Shown here: positions 1-6,920 of the stretch, piece after piece
How positions within the stretch are numbered: position 1 is the first letter of the stretch
Layout of the letters: every line of letters starts with the position of its first letter
From: Polynucleobacter sp. SHI8
GTDB lineage: Bacteria > Pseudomonadota > Gammaproteobacteria > Burkholderiales > Burkholderiaceae
Assembly (NCBI RefSeq): GCF_027944005.1
Contig: NZ_AP027204.1
Span: forward strand, 1,860,001 to 1,924,000
Direction: 5' to 3'
Length of the DNA: 64,000 nt
Notes under the pieces: model-generated
The model's database searches: none
What the model was told of the DNA's origin: nothing
Seen by the model: only the letters and a program-made list of their open reading frames with translations
Position numbers and translations under genes: made by a program

Positions 1-1
1 T

Positions 2-979
2 TCAGATACTTCTTTACTGAACCAAGAATTTAGCCAGTTGCAAACTGAAGTTTCTCGTATTCAAGGCAGCACAACGTTCAACAACGTTAGCGTCTTTACT
101 GCATCCGATACAGTATTCCAGATTGGTGCGAACACAACTGCAAACGATCGTGTAAACATGCAGGGTACTGCTTTGACAACCACAATGTCTTTAGGTACTC
201 AATCCATTACTGATCGTACAGCAACTACAGCACAGGCCGATATTGCTGCTGCAATTGCCACTGCTAGTGCTTATGCAAATAGCTCCATTAGTGGTGCTTC
301 GAATCAAATTAGTTATATGCAAAACGCAATTATCGATGCAATTAATGGTAGCCAAAAATTATCTTTTACTGCTAAGTCCGATGCGCTCGGTACATTGTCA
401 ACCTTATCAAATGCCTACAGTCAAACAGGTACAGTTGGGGCTACACTTGCAGCATTTGTAACTGATTCAGGTGCAGCTTTTGCCTCAACAACGCCAGCCA
501 CACCGATTACACTCACCATCACAAGTACTGGTGGTACGGTCGGTAACGTTTATACCCCTGATGCAAATGGGAGTAGCACTAAATTTATCAAGTTCTCATC
601 TGCTACAGCAATTCAATTAACACTTGGTGCTGGTGCTGTTGCAAACGGAACTGGTGCAGGACAATTAAGTGCAACTCAAACAGCTTCTGGTGGACAATCA
701 AACGCTCTTTCAGCAATTACAGCTCTTGATAGTGCCTTAACTGAAGTTAATACAGCAAGTGCAGTTCAAGGTGCTTTGCAAAATAGATTCTCAGCGGTGA
801 TTAGTAACTTAACTGCTTTCTCACAAAGCCAAACAGCTGCGAAGAGCCGTATCGTTGATGCTGACTTTGCTGCAGAAACTGCAAAGTTATCGAAGAACCA
901 GATCTTGCAACAAGCTGGTACTGCAATGCTTGCTCAAGCGAACCAGTTACCTTCAGGCGTACTTTCTTTACTCAAGTAA
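2..979 (+). CDS. fliC: Flagellin 1, 5'-truncated by the window edge
   Basis: This is the structural subunit of the flagellar filament. The frame is open from base 2 and aligns directly with residues in the middle of the N-terminal D1 domain of the next two flagellins, so the true start lies before the window. The later in-frame ATG at base 38 is internal. The C-terminal D1/D0 helices are intact and end in VLSLLK, nearly identical to flagellins 2 and 3. The central part carries one copy of a DAINGSQKLSF-type unit followed by a Thr/Ala/Gly-rich stretch unlike its neighbours. A hairpin terminator follows 28 bases after the stop. Confidence 0.95.
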   Translation, partial: SDTSLLNQEFSQLQTEVSRIQGSTTFNNVSVFTASDTVFQIGANTTANDRVNMQGTALTTTMSLGTQSITDRTATTAQADIAAAIATASAYANSSISGASNQISYMQNAIIDAINGSQKLSFTAKSDALGTLSTLSNAYSQTGTVGATLAAFVTDSGAAFASTTPATPITLTITSTGGTVGNVYTPDANGSSTKFIKFSSATAIQLTLGAGAVANGTGAGQLSATQTASGGQSNALSAITALDSALTEVNTASAVQGALQNRFSAVISNLTAFSQSQTAAKSRIVDADFAAETAKLSKNQILQQAGTAMLAQANQLPSGVLSLLK

Positions 980-1006
980 TAACAGAATCCTTAGTAGTTA
1001 GTTGAC

Positions 1007-1029
1007 AGGGGCCTTCGGGCCCCTTTTTT
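1007..1029 (+). terminator. Rho-independent terminator after flagellin 1
   Basis: A GGGGCC stem, TTCG tetraloop and GGCCCC stem are followed by six T residues. The same 44-base block recurs after flagellin 3 at 3701-3744 with a compensatory base-pair change in the stem. Confidence 0.92.
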
Positions 1030-1087
1030 AAAACAATGAACTAAGGTCATTTAAGTATTTAAATTAATTATTTAATCATTTTTTTAC

Positions 1088-1114
1088 TTAAGTTATTTTT
1101 AATTTGTTCGTTAT
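1088..1114 (+). promoter_or_regulatory. Candidate sigma-28 promoter for flagellins 2 and 3
   Basis: TTAAGTTA, 11 bases, then TTCGTTAT. This resembles the FliA consensus TAAAGTTT-N11-GCCGATAA and, more closely, the local form GTCGTTAA seen before flagellin 5 and flgM. The match is partial. The implied 5' leader is about 90 bases. Confidence 0.5.
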
Positions 1115-1199
1115 AAGTAATAACTGCAGTCATGTTTGCCTTCTATTTAAATGATTAAGAAGTTAAGCAGACTAGGTTTAAAAAAACAATTTTTCTCTT

Positions 1200-1205
1200 A
1201 GGATG
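1200..1205 (+). promoter_or_regulatory. Altered ribosome binding site of flagellin 2
   Basis: The sequence is AGGATG at the place where flagellin 3 has AGGAGG, in an otherwise matching leader (TCTTAGGAxGTTTACC). The change weakens the Shine-Dalgarno match. It also creates an in-frame upstream ATG at 1203 that would add Met-Phe-Thr. Confidence 0.75.
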
Positions 1206-1211
1206 TTTACC

Positions 1212-2360
1212 ATGCCGTCAATAATTAATACCAACATCACATCGCTGATTGCACAGAACAATCTGACCAAAACTGGCGATGCTTTACAAACAACGATTCA
1301 ACGTTTATCTTCTGGCTTACGCGTTAACAATGCTGCTGATGATGCTTCTGGTTTTGCGATTGCAAACCGTATGGATGCGCAAATCCGCGGTATGGCTGTA
1401 GCCACTCGTAACGCTAACGATGCAATCTCATTCTCACAAACAGCTTCTGGCGCTCTTTCACAGATCTCCAATAACTTGCAGCGTATGCGTGAACTCGCTG
1501 TCCAGGCAGCCAACGGCTCTAACTCTGCTTCAGATACTTCTTTACTGAACCAAGAATTTAGCCAGTTGCAAACTGAAGTTTCTCGTATTCAAGGCAGCAC
1601 AACGTTCAACAACGTGAGCGTCTTTACTGCTTCAGATACAGTATTCCAGATTGGTGCGAACACAACTGCAAACGATCGTGTAAATATGCAGGGTACTTCT
1701 TTGACATCGACGATGTCCCTAGGTACTCAAACCATTACTGATCGTACTAACATTACTGGCGGGGCTGATATTGCTGCGGCATTATTAGCAGCAAGTTCAA
1801 CAGCAAACGCACTCTCTGGCACAGCCAATCAGATTAGCTTCTTACAAAATGCTGCAATTGATGCAATTAACGGCAGCCAGAAGATTTCATTTGCGACAAA
1901 AGGCAATATGTTAACTGCTGTCACAAACGGCGTTAATAACTCTGCAACACTGACCGCTCTATTTACTAATTTAAACACTGCCACTGCTTATGGCATTATT
2001 GGTACAGGTACCGGTGGCCCAGTTACTGCAACGGATAATACTTCGTTAACTGCTGCTCAAACTACTGCTTCTGGTCAGTCTTTAGCCTTATCCGCAATTA
2101 CCGCACTTGATAATGCCTTAACTGAAGTTAATACAGCAAGTGCAGTTCAAGGTGCTTTGCAAAATAGATTCTCAGCAGTGATCAGTAACTTAACTGCTTT
2201 CTCACAAAGCCAAACAGCTGCGAGGAGCCGTATCGTCGATGCTGACTTTGCTGCAGAAACTGCGATGTTATCGAAGAACCAGATCTTGCAACAAGCTGGT
2301 ACTGCAATGCTTGCTCAAGCTAACCAGTTACCTTCAGGCGTACTTTCTTTACTCAAATAA
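1212..2360 (+). CDS. fliC: Flagellin 2 (382 aa)
   Basis: Filament subunit. The conserved N-terminal D0/D1 (MPSIINTNITSLIAQNNL, then RLSSGLRVNNAADDASG) covers about residues 1-160. A short variable centre follows, then the C-terminal D1/D0 ending VLSLLK. I place the start at 1212 rather than the in-frame ATG at 1203, because 1212 matches the other flagellins and 1203 lies inside the ribosome-site remnant. The centre is the shortest of the array and lacks the DSLGTNPVT block found in flagellins 3 and 5. It ends 26 bases before flagellin 3 with no terminator between, so the two are probably co-transcribed. Confidence 0.96.
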   Translation: MPSIINTNITSLIAQNNLTKTGDALQTTIQRLSSGLRVNNAADDASGFAIANRMDAQIRGMAVATRNANDAISFSQTASGALSQISNNLQRMRELAVQAANGSNSASDTSLLNQEFSQLQTEVSRIQGSTTFNNVSVFTASDTVFQIGANTTANDRVNMQGTSLTSTMSLGTQTITDRTNITGGADIAAALLAASSTANALSGTANQISFLQNAAIDAINGSQKISFATKGNMLTAVTNGVNNSATLTALFTNLNTATAYGIIGTGTGGPVTATDNTSLTAAQTTASGQSLALSAITALDNALTEVNTASAVQGALQNRFSAVISNLTAFSQSQTAARSRIVDADFAAETAMLSKNQILQQAGTAMLAQANQLPSGVLSLLK

Positions 2361-2386
2361 TTTAATTTTCTCTTAGGAGGTTTACC

Positions 2387-3700
2387 ATGCCGTCGATTAT
2401 TAATACCAACATCACATCGCTGATTGCACAGAACAATCTGACCAAAACTGGCGATGCTTTACAAACAACGATTCAACGTTTATCTTCTGGCTTACGTGTG
2501 AACAATGCTGCTGATGATGCTTCTGGTTTTGCAATTGCAAACCGTATGGATGCGCAAATCCGCGGTATGGCTGTAGCCACACGTAATGCAAACGATGCGA
2601 TCTCTTTTTCACAAACAGCTTCTGGCGCTCTTTCACAGATCTCCAATAACTTGCAGCGTATGCGTGAACTTGCTGTTCAAGCTGCTAACGGCTCTAACTC
2701 TGCTTCAGATACCTCTTTACTGAACCAAGAATTTAGCCAGTTGCAAACTGAAGTTTCTCGTATTCAAGGCAGCACAACGTTCAACAACGTGAGCGTCTTT
2801 ACTGCTTCAGATACAGTATTCCAGATTGGTGCGAACACAACTGCTAATGACCGTGTCAATATGCAGGGTACTGCTTTGACAACAACAATGTCCTTAGGTA
2901 CTCAAACCATTACTGATCGTGCGGCAACCACAGCTCAAAATGATATTAGTACTGCTCTTGCAGCCGCTAGTGCATACGCTACAGCAGGTAATGGATTTTC
3001 AACAGATTCCGCCAGAATTAATTACATCAGTAATGCTGCTATTGGTGCTATTTTAGGTAGCCAAAAACTATCTTTTGCTGCTGAAAATGATGCCATCAAT
3101 ACACTGAATGCAATTACGAGCGCTTATAACAGTTCTGGAGTTACAACTGTAAGTGCCACATCAGCAAACTACTTTACAGATATTTCAAAGGTAGTTGGTG
3201 CAACTGCCGCGGCGGGTCCAATAACTTTATCAGTATTGTTACCAAGTGCTTGGGGTGGTGCGACTGGAGCAACCTATCAGGCGGATTCATTAGGAACCAA
3301 CCCTGTAACTTACACGAATGCTTCTCAATCATTAAAAATTAACGTCAATGCGATATCCGTTGGAGCGACTGGTACAGCAGGTACTTTATTAGCCACACAA
3401 ACTGCTACTTCTGGTCAGTCTTTAGCTTTGTCAGCAATCAGCGCAATTGACAATGCTTTAACTGAAGTCAATACAGCCAGTGCAACCCAAGGTGCTTTGC
3501 AAAATAGATTCTCAGCAGTCATTAGTAACTTAACAGCTTTCTCACAAAGCCAAACAGCTGCGAAAAGCCGTATCGTGGATGCTGACTTTGCTGCAGAAAC
3601 TGCGAAGTTATCAAAGAATCAAATCTTGCAACAGGCTGGTACTGCAATGCTTGCTCAAGCGAACCAGTTGCCTTCTAGCGTACTTTCTTTACTTAAGTAA
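2387..3700 (+). CDS. fliC: Flagellin 3 (437 aa)
   Basis: Filament subunit with the best translation signal of the array: AGGAGG at 2375-2380, six bases before ATG. Its first ~170 residues are almost identical to flagellin 2. The centre carries one repeat unit (GSQKLSFAAENDAINTL) and a DSLGTNPVT block shared with flagellin 5. The C-terminus ends VLSLLK and a strong terminator follows. Bases 2483-2862 are identical to 3933-4312 in flagellin 4, so this gene looks like the donor or partner of a recent conversion. Confidence 0.97.
   Translation: MPSIINTNITSLIAQNNLTKTGDALQTTIQRLSSGLRVNNAADDASGFAIANRMDAQIRGMAVATRNANDAISFSQTASGALSQISNNLQRMRELAVQAANGSNSASDTSLLNQEFSQLQTEVSRIQGSTTFNNVSVFTASDTVFQIGANTTANDRVNMQGTALTTTMSLGTQTITDRAATTAQNDISTALAAASAYATAGNGFSTDSARINYISNAAIGAILGSQKLSFAAENDAINTLNAITSAYNSSGVTTVSATSANYFTDISKVVGATAAAGPITLSVLLPSAWGGATGATYQADSLGTNPVTYTNASQSLKINVNAISVGATGTAGTLLATQTATSGQSLALSAISAIDNALTEVNTASATQGALQNRFSAVISNLTAFSQSQTAAKSRIVDADFAAETAKLSKNQILQQAGTAMLAQANQLPSSVLSLLK
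2483..2862 (+). repeat. 380-bp identical tract, copy A (in flagellin 3)
   Basis: I compared this with 3933-4312 line by line (offset 1450) and found no mismatch. Similarity falls immediately outside on both sides. The tract codes for the conserved N-terminal D1 region. Flagellin 2 differs at several synonymous sites within the same region. Confidence 0.93.
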
Positions 3701-3727
3701 TATCAGAATCCTTAGTAGTTAGTTGAT

Positions 3728-3751
3728 AGGGGTCTTCGGACCCCTTTTTTT
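3728..3751 (+). terminator. Rho-independent terminator after flagellin 3
   Basis: AGGGGTC, TTCG loop, GACCCCT, then a T run. It is homologous to the terminator at 1007-1029, with C-G replaced by T-A in the stem. Confidence 0.92.
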
Positions 3752-3830
3752 AAAAGCCTATTTTTTATTTTTTTAATTTAAATTTAAATTTGACATAACT
3801 AATGAATGTACTAATGAATATCTAGAGAAA

Positions 3831-5114
3831 TTGATCATACCATCAGTGATTAACACAAATATCTCCTCAATTATTGCTCAAAGTAATTTAACAAAAACGA
3901 GCGATGCACTTCAAGTGAACATTGAACGCTTGTCTTCTGGCTTACGTGTGAACAATGCTGCTGATGATGCTTCTGGTTTTGCAATTGCAAACCGTATGGA
4001 TGCGCAAATCCGCGGTATGGCTGTAGCCACACGTAATGCAAACGATGCGATCTCTTTTTCACAAACAGCTTCTGGCGCTCTTTCACAGATCTCCAATAAC
4101 TTGCAGCGTATGCGTGAACTTGCTGTTCAAGCTGCTAACGGCTCTAACTCTGCTTCAGATACCTCTTTACTGAACCAAGAATTTAGCCAGTTGCAAACTG
4201 AAGTTTCTCGTATTCAAGGCAGCACAACGTTCAACAACGTGAGCGTCTTTACTGCTTCAGATACAGTATTCCAGATTGGTGCGAACACAACTGCTAATGA
4301 CCGTGTCAATATTCAGGGTACTGCACTAAATAGCACCAAGGCATTAGTTAGCAAAACAATAACGGATGGCACAACCACAAACACCGCCAGTGATATCAAT
4401 GATGCAATCAATGCCGCTAATTCCATTGCCGCAGGAAGTGAATCCAATAAGATTAACTTTATGTACAACACAATTACAGATGCCATTAACTCCAGTCAAA
4501 AACTATCATTAAGTTCAAAGGATGCCGCACTCTACAAACTTGAAAACTTGAAAAATGCATACTTTAGTGCATCTGTCCGACAATCCACAGTAAGTCTGGC
4601 ACTTTTTGTAAATGATGCTCGAAATATTTTTGTTGTACAACGTAATCCAGGGACTTGGACTAGTCTTGCAGTTAAATCTTATTTAACGACAGGCAATGTA
4701 CCTGAGGCGCCCAATGTACGTATTTGGGCTACTGATGGCAGTTCTGAGATATTAAATGGTGTTGAAGCGGGCATTGGTATCGGATGCCTGAATCAAGCGG
4801 CCGCAAGCTCCATCACCACTGGACAATCTAATGCGCTATCTACCATAGCGGCGATTGATTTAGCTCTAACAGAAGTTAATACAGCAAATGCCCAACACGG
4901 CGCAGTACAAAATAGATTATCAGCCGTTATTAGTAACCTAACAGCTTTCTCACAAAGTCAGATAGCCGCCAAGAGCAGAATTGTTGATGCCGACTTTGCT
5001 ACAGAAATTGCCAAGCTTTCCTCAAATTCAATCTTGCAGCAATCTGGGTCTGCCATGCTCACTAAAGCTAATCAATCATCTTCTAACGTACTTGCATTAC
5101 TCAAAGGACTATAA
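3831..5114 (+). CDS. Flagellin 4, degenerate start, possibly silent (about 427 aa)
   Basis: A flagellin-family frame that is open throughout, but at 3837 it has ATA where its paralogues have the ATG of MPS. No in-frame ATG exists upstream. The only usable start nearby is TTG at 3831, preceded by a weak AGAGA. The first ~33 codons and the whole C-terminal half are diverged, whereas the DNA between 3933 and 4312 is identical to flagellin 3. The C-terminus reads LLKGL instead of LLK, and conserved D0 residues are altered (KLSSNSILQQSGSAMLTKAN). The centre lost most similarity to other copies and contains a cysteine, which is rare in flagellins. No sigma-28-like promoter is visible upstream. It may be a poorly expressed subunit or a silent donor cassette. 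Confidence 0.75.
   Translation: MIIPSVINTNISSIIAQSNLTKTSDALQVNIERLSSGLRVNNAADDASGFAIANRMDAQIRGMAVATRNANDAISFSQTASGALSQISNNLQRMRELAVQAANGSNSASDTSLLNQEFSQLQTEVSRIQGSTTFNNVSVFTASDTVFQIGANTTANDRVNIQGTALNSTKALVSKTITDGTTTNTASDINDAINAANSIAAGSESNKINFMYNTITDAINSSQKLSLSSKDAALYKLENLKNAYFSASVRQSTVSLALFVNDARNIFVVQRNPGTWTSLAVKSYLTTGNVPEAPNVRIWATDGSSEILNGVEAGIGIGCLNQAAASSITTGQSNALSTIAAIDLALTEVNTANAQHGAVQNRLSAVISNLTAFSQSQIAAKSRIVDADFATEIAKLSSNSILQQSGSAMLTKANQSSSNVLALLKGL
3933..4312 (+). repeat. 380-bp identical tract, copy B (in flagellin 4)
   Basis: Identical to 2483-2862. The first mismatch downstream is at 4313 (T for G, changing Met to Ile), and full divergence begins at about 4325. Upstream, divergence starts at 3932. 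Sharp edges inside a diverged gene indicate recombination rather than constraint. Confidence 0.93.
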
Positions 5115-5139
5115 GCCCTATCCATCAATATGATTTGAA

Positions 5140-5163
5140 AGAGACCTACGGGTCTCTTTTTTT
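5140..5163 (+). terminator. Rho-independent terminator after flagellin 4
   Basis: AGAGACC, short loop TACG, GGTCTCT, then a T run. It lies 25 bases after the stop of flagellin 4. Confidence 0.88.
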
Positions 5164-5396
5164 ATTTTTAGACTTCTTTATATGTTCATCTCGAATAATC
5201 TTTTAATGCGACTTAACTATATTTTTATTTATTTAGTTTATTTAACCTAAAGTTTTCTTATGCTTTGCCGTAATAGTAAGTAAGCCTTACTACTTGTCTA
5301 ATTCTTTGACAATTTTTCTCCAAAATATCTATATAAATAAAGGGTTTAGCCCTAAAGAAAAAAACTTAATACTTTTAAAAAAGTTTATATTTTTAC
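5164..5396. other. AT-rich gap before flagellin 5
   Basis: Together with its flanking sites this is the only stretch over 300 bases without a gene (5115-5476). It is very AT-rich, with a small AGGG-TTTAG-CCCT hairpin at 5341-5353 that lacks a T run. I see no credible open frame or RNA gene here. Confidence 0.6.
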
Positions 5397-5423
5397 TAAA
5401 GTTCCCATGCATCCTGTCGTTAA
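5397..5423 (+). promoter_or_regulatory. Sigma-28 promoter for flagellin 5
   Basis: TAAAGTTC, 11 bases, then GTCGTTAA. Seven of eight and six of eight positions match the FliA consensus with exact spacing. It lies about 50 bases before the start codon. Confidence 0.8.
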
Positions 5424-5476
5424 TGTTAGTAAGCCTCATCCATTCGTCGAAGTACCAGTAATGAAGGAGATTTACT

Positions 5477-6805
5477 ATGCCAGCTGTCATCAGTACTAAC
5501 ATCACATCATTAATTGCGCAGAATAATTTATCAAAGACGCAAGATGCATTACAACTTACCATTCAACGCTTATCATCAGGACTCAGGGTTAACACTGCAG
5601 CCGATGATGCATCTGGATATGCAATTTCAAACCGCATGGACGCACTCATTCGCGGTATGGCAGTTGCCTCCAGAAATGCCAATGATGGTATTTCATACTC
5701 ACAAACTACTACTGGGGCTCTTTCACAAATTACGAATAATTTACAACGTATGCGTGAACTGGCTGTACAAGCTGCAAACGGATCAAATTCTTCATCAGAT
5801 ACATCGTTACTCAATCAAGAATTTAACCAATTGCAGACGGAAGTAAATCGTATTCAACAAAGCACAACATTTAATGGTGTAAACGTTTTCCAAAACAGAG
5901 ATACAGTATTTCAAATCGGTTTTGGTACATCATCAAATGATCGCGTTAATATGGTTAGTAATGCATTAGTTAGTTCTCAAGCATTAGGCACTACTACCAT
6001 TACAGACAGTTCTGCAACCGCATCTTATTTGGATATTGGATCTGCTGTTTCCATTGCAAATACTTATGCCGCAGCATCGGTTACAGGAACTGCTAACCAA
6101 ATTGCATATGTTTATAACGCTACAGTTGACGCAGTGAACTCCAATCAGAAGCTTTCATTTACAGCAAAAAACGATATCCTCAATACATTGTCTGCAATCA
6201 ACAGTGCTTATAACTCTTCTGGCCTCACTGCTGCAACAGTTACTACGGCAAATTTTTATGCTGATACAGGCAAAGTCGTTGGTTCTGTAGCTGCTGGTGT
6301 TGGTACAGTTGCTACTGCAGGTGCAAAGACATTGAATATCACATTAGCAGTTGCTAACGGCACAAGCATTCCAAGCACAACATTTGCCACAGATTCTCTT
6401 GGAACTAACCCTGTTACGCAAGCTGTAAGCTCTGCAGCTTTATCCATTAATGTCAATGCTGCTTCAGTGGCTGCGACTGCAGGTACTTTAAATTACACAA
6501 GTAATACAGCTGCTAACGGTCAAACGAATGCATTAGCTGCCATTTCTGCGATTGATAATGCTCTTACAGAAGCGAATAATGCGAGTGCAATTCAGGGTGC
6601 GATTCAAAATCGCTTCTCTGCTGTTATTAGTAATTTGTCTGCATTTAGCTTGAGCCAGTCAGCTGCAAGAAGTCGTATTGTTGATGCTGACTTTGCCGCT
6701 GAAACCTCCAAACTTGCAAAGAATCAAATTTTGCAGCAAGCTGGTACAGCGATGTTGGCGCAAGCAAACCAATCACCAAGTTTTGTTTTGACACTACTGA
6801 AGTAA
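5477..6805 (+). CDS. fliC: Flagellin 5 (442 aa)
   Basis: Filament subunit, preceded by AAGGAG and its own sigma-28 promoter. The N-terminal D0/D1 (MPAVISTNITSLIAQNNL) and C-terminal D1/D0 (ending VLTLLK) are complete. DNA is more diverged from flagellins 1-3 than those are from each other, so it is an older copy. Its centre shares with flagellin 3 the SAYNSSG, KVVG, DSLGTNPVT and INVNA blocks in the same order, indicating a common D2/D3 domain that flagellin 2 lacks. A strong hairpin terminator follows. Confidence 0.97.
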   Translation: MPAVISTNITSLIAQNNLSKTQDALQLTIQRLSSGLRVNTAADDASGYAISNRMDALIRGMAVASRNANDGISYSQTTTGALSQITNNLQRMRELAVQAANGSNSSSDTSLLNQEFNQLQTEVNRIQQSTTFNGVNVFQNRDTVFQIGFGTSSNDRVNMVSNALVSSQALGTTTITDSSATASYLDIGSAVSIANTYAAASVTGTANQIAYVYNATVDAVNSNQKLSFTAKNDILNTLSAINSAYNSSGLTAATVTTANFYADTGKVVGSVAAGVGTVATAGAKTLNITLAVANGTSIPSTTFATDSLGTNPVTQAVSSAALSINVNAASVAATAGTLNYTSNTAANGQTNALAAISAIDNALTEANNASAIQGAIQNRFSAVISNLSAFSLSQSAARSRIVDADFAAETSKLAKNQILQQAGTAMLAQANQSPSFVLTLLK

Positions 6806-6835
6806 TTGGTTTGAAAAGTTTTACCTAAGAGTTTA

Positions 6836-6861
6836 GGGGGGATAACCTCCCCCCATTTTTT
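6836..6861 (+). terminator. Rho-independent terminator after flagellin 5
   Basis: GGGGGGA, loop TAACC, TCCCCCC, followed by A and six T residues. Confidence 0.9.
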
Positions 6862-6872
6862 AATATCCAGAT

Positions 6873-6890
6873 ATGCAAGTTGTATTGCAT
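6873..6890. repeat. Inverted repeat upstream of flagellin 6
   Basis: ATGCAA, six bases, TTGCAT: a perfect 6-bp dyad about 30 bases before the start of flagellin 6, close to a TATAAG at 6906-6911. It could be an operator, but no regulator can be assigned. Confidence 0.35.
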
Positions 6891-6920
6891 GTTTGAAGAA
6901 TTAACTATAAGAGGTTATTG

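Noticed and set aside
1203..1211. ATG at 1203 as the start of flagellin 2
   Set aside because: It lies within the altered Shine-Dalgarno sequence, and every paralogue starts at the position of 1212.
2412..2636. Minus-strand open frames inside the N-terminal parts of flagellins 2, 3 and 4
   Set aside because: They recur only because the conserved flagellin coding sequence is open on the other strand; none has a ribosome site or a recognisable product.
3780..3830. Sigma-28 or TTGACA-type promoter for flagellin 4
   Set aside because: TAAATTTG has no matching -10 box at the right distance, and TTGACA has only a poor -10 (TAATGA) at 16 bases.
5341..5353. AGGG-TTTAG-CCCT hairpin as a terminator before flagellin 5
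   Set aside because: The stem is only four base pairs and no T run follows; a clear terminator already lies at 5140-5163.
6886..6911. A sigma-70 promoter before flagellin 6 from TTGCAT/TTGTAT and TATAAG
   Set aside because: Spacings of 15 or 20 bases do not fit; only the dyad itself is reported, with low confidence.
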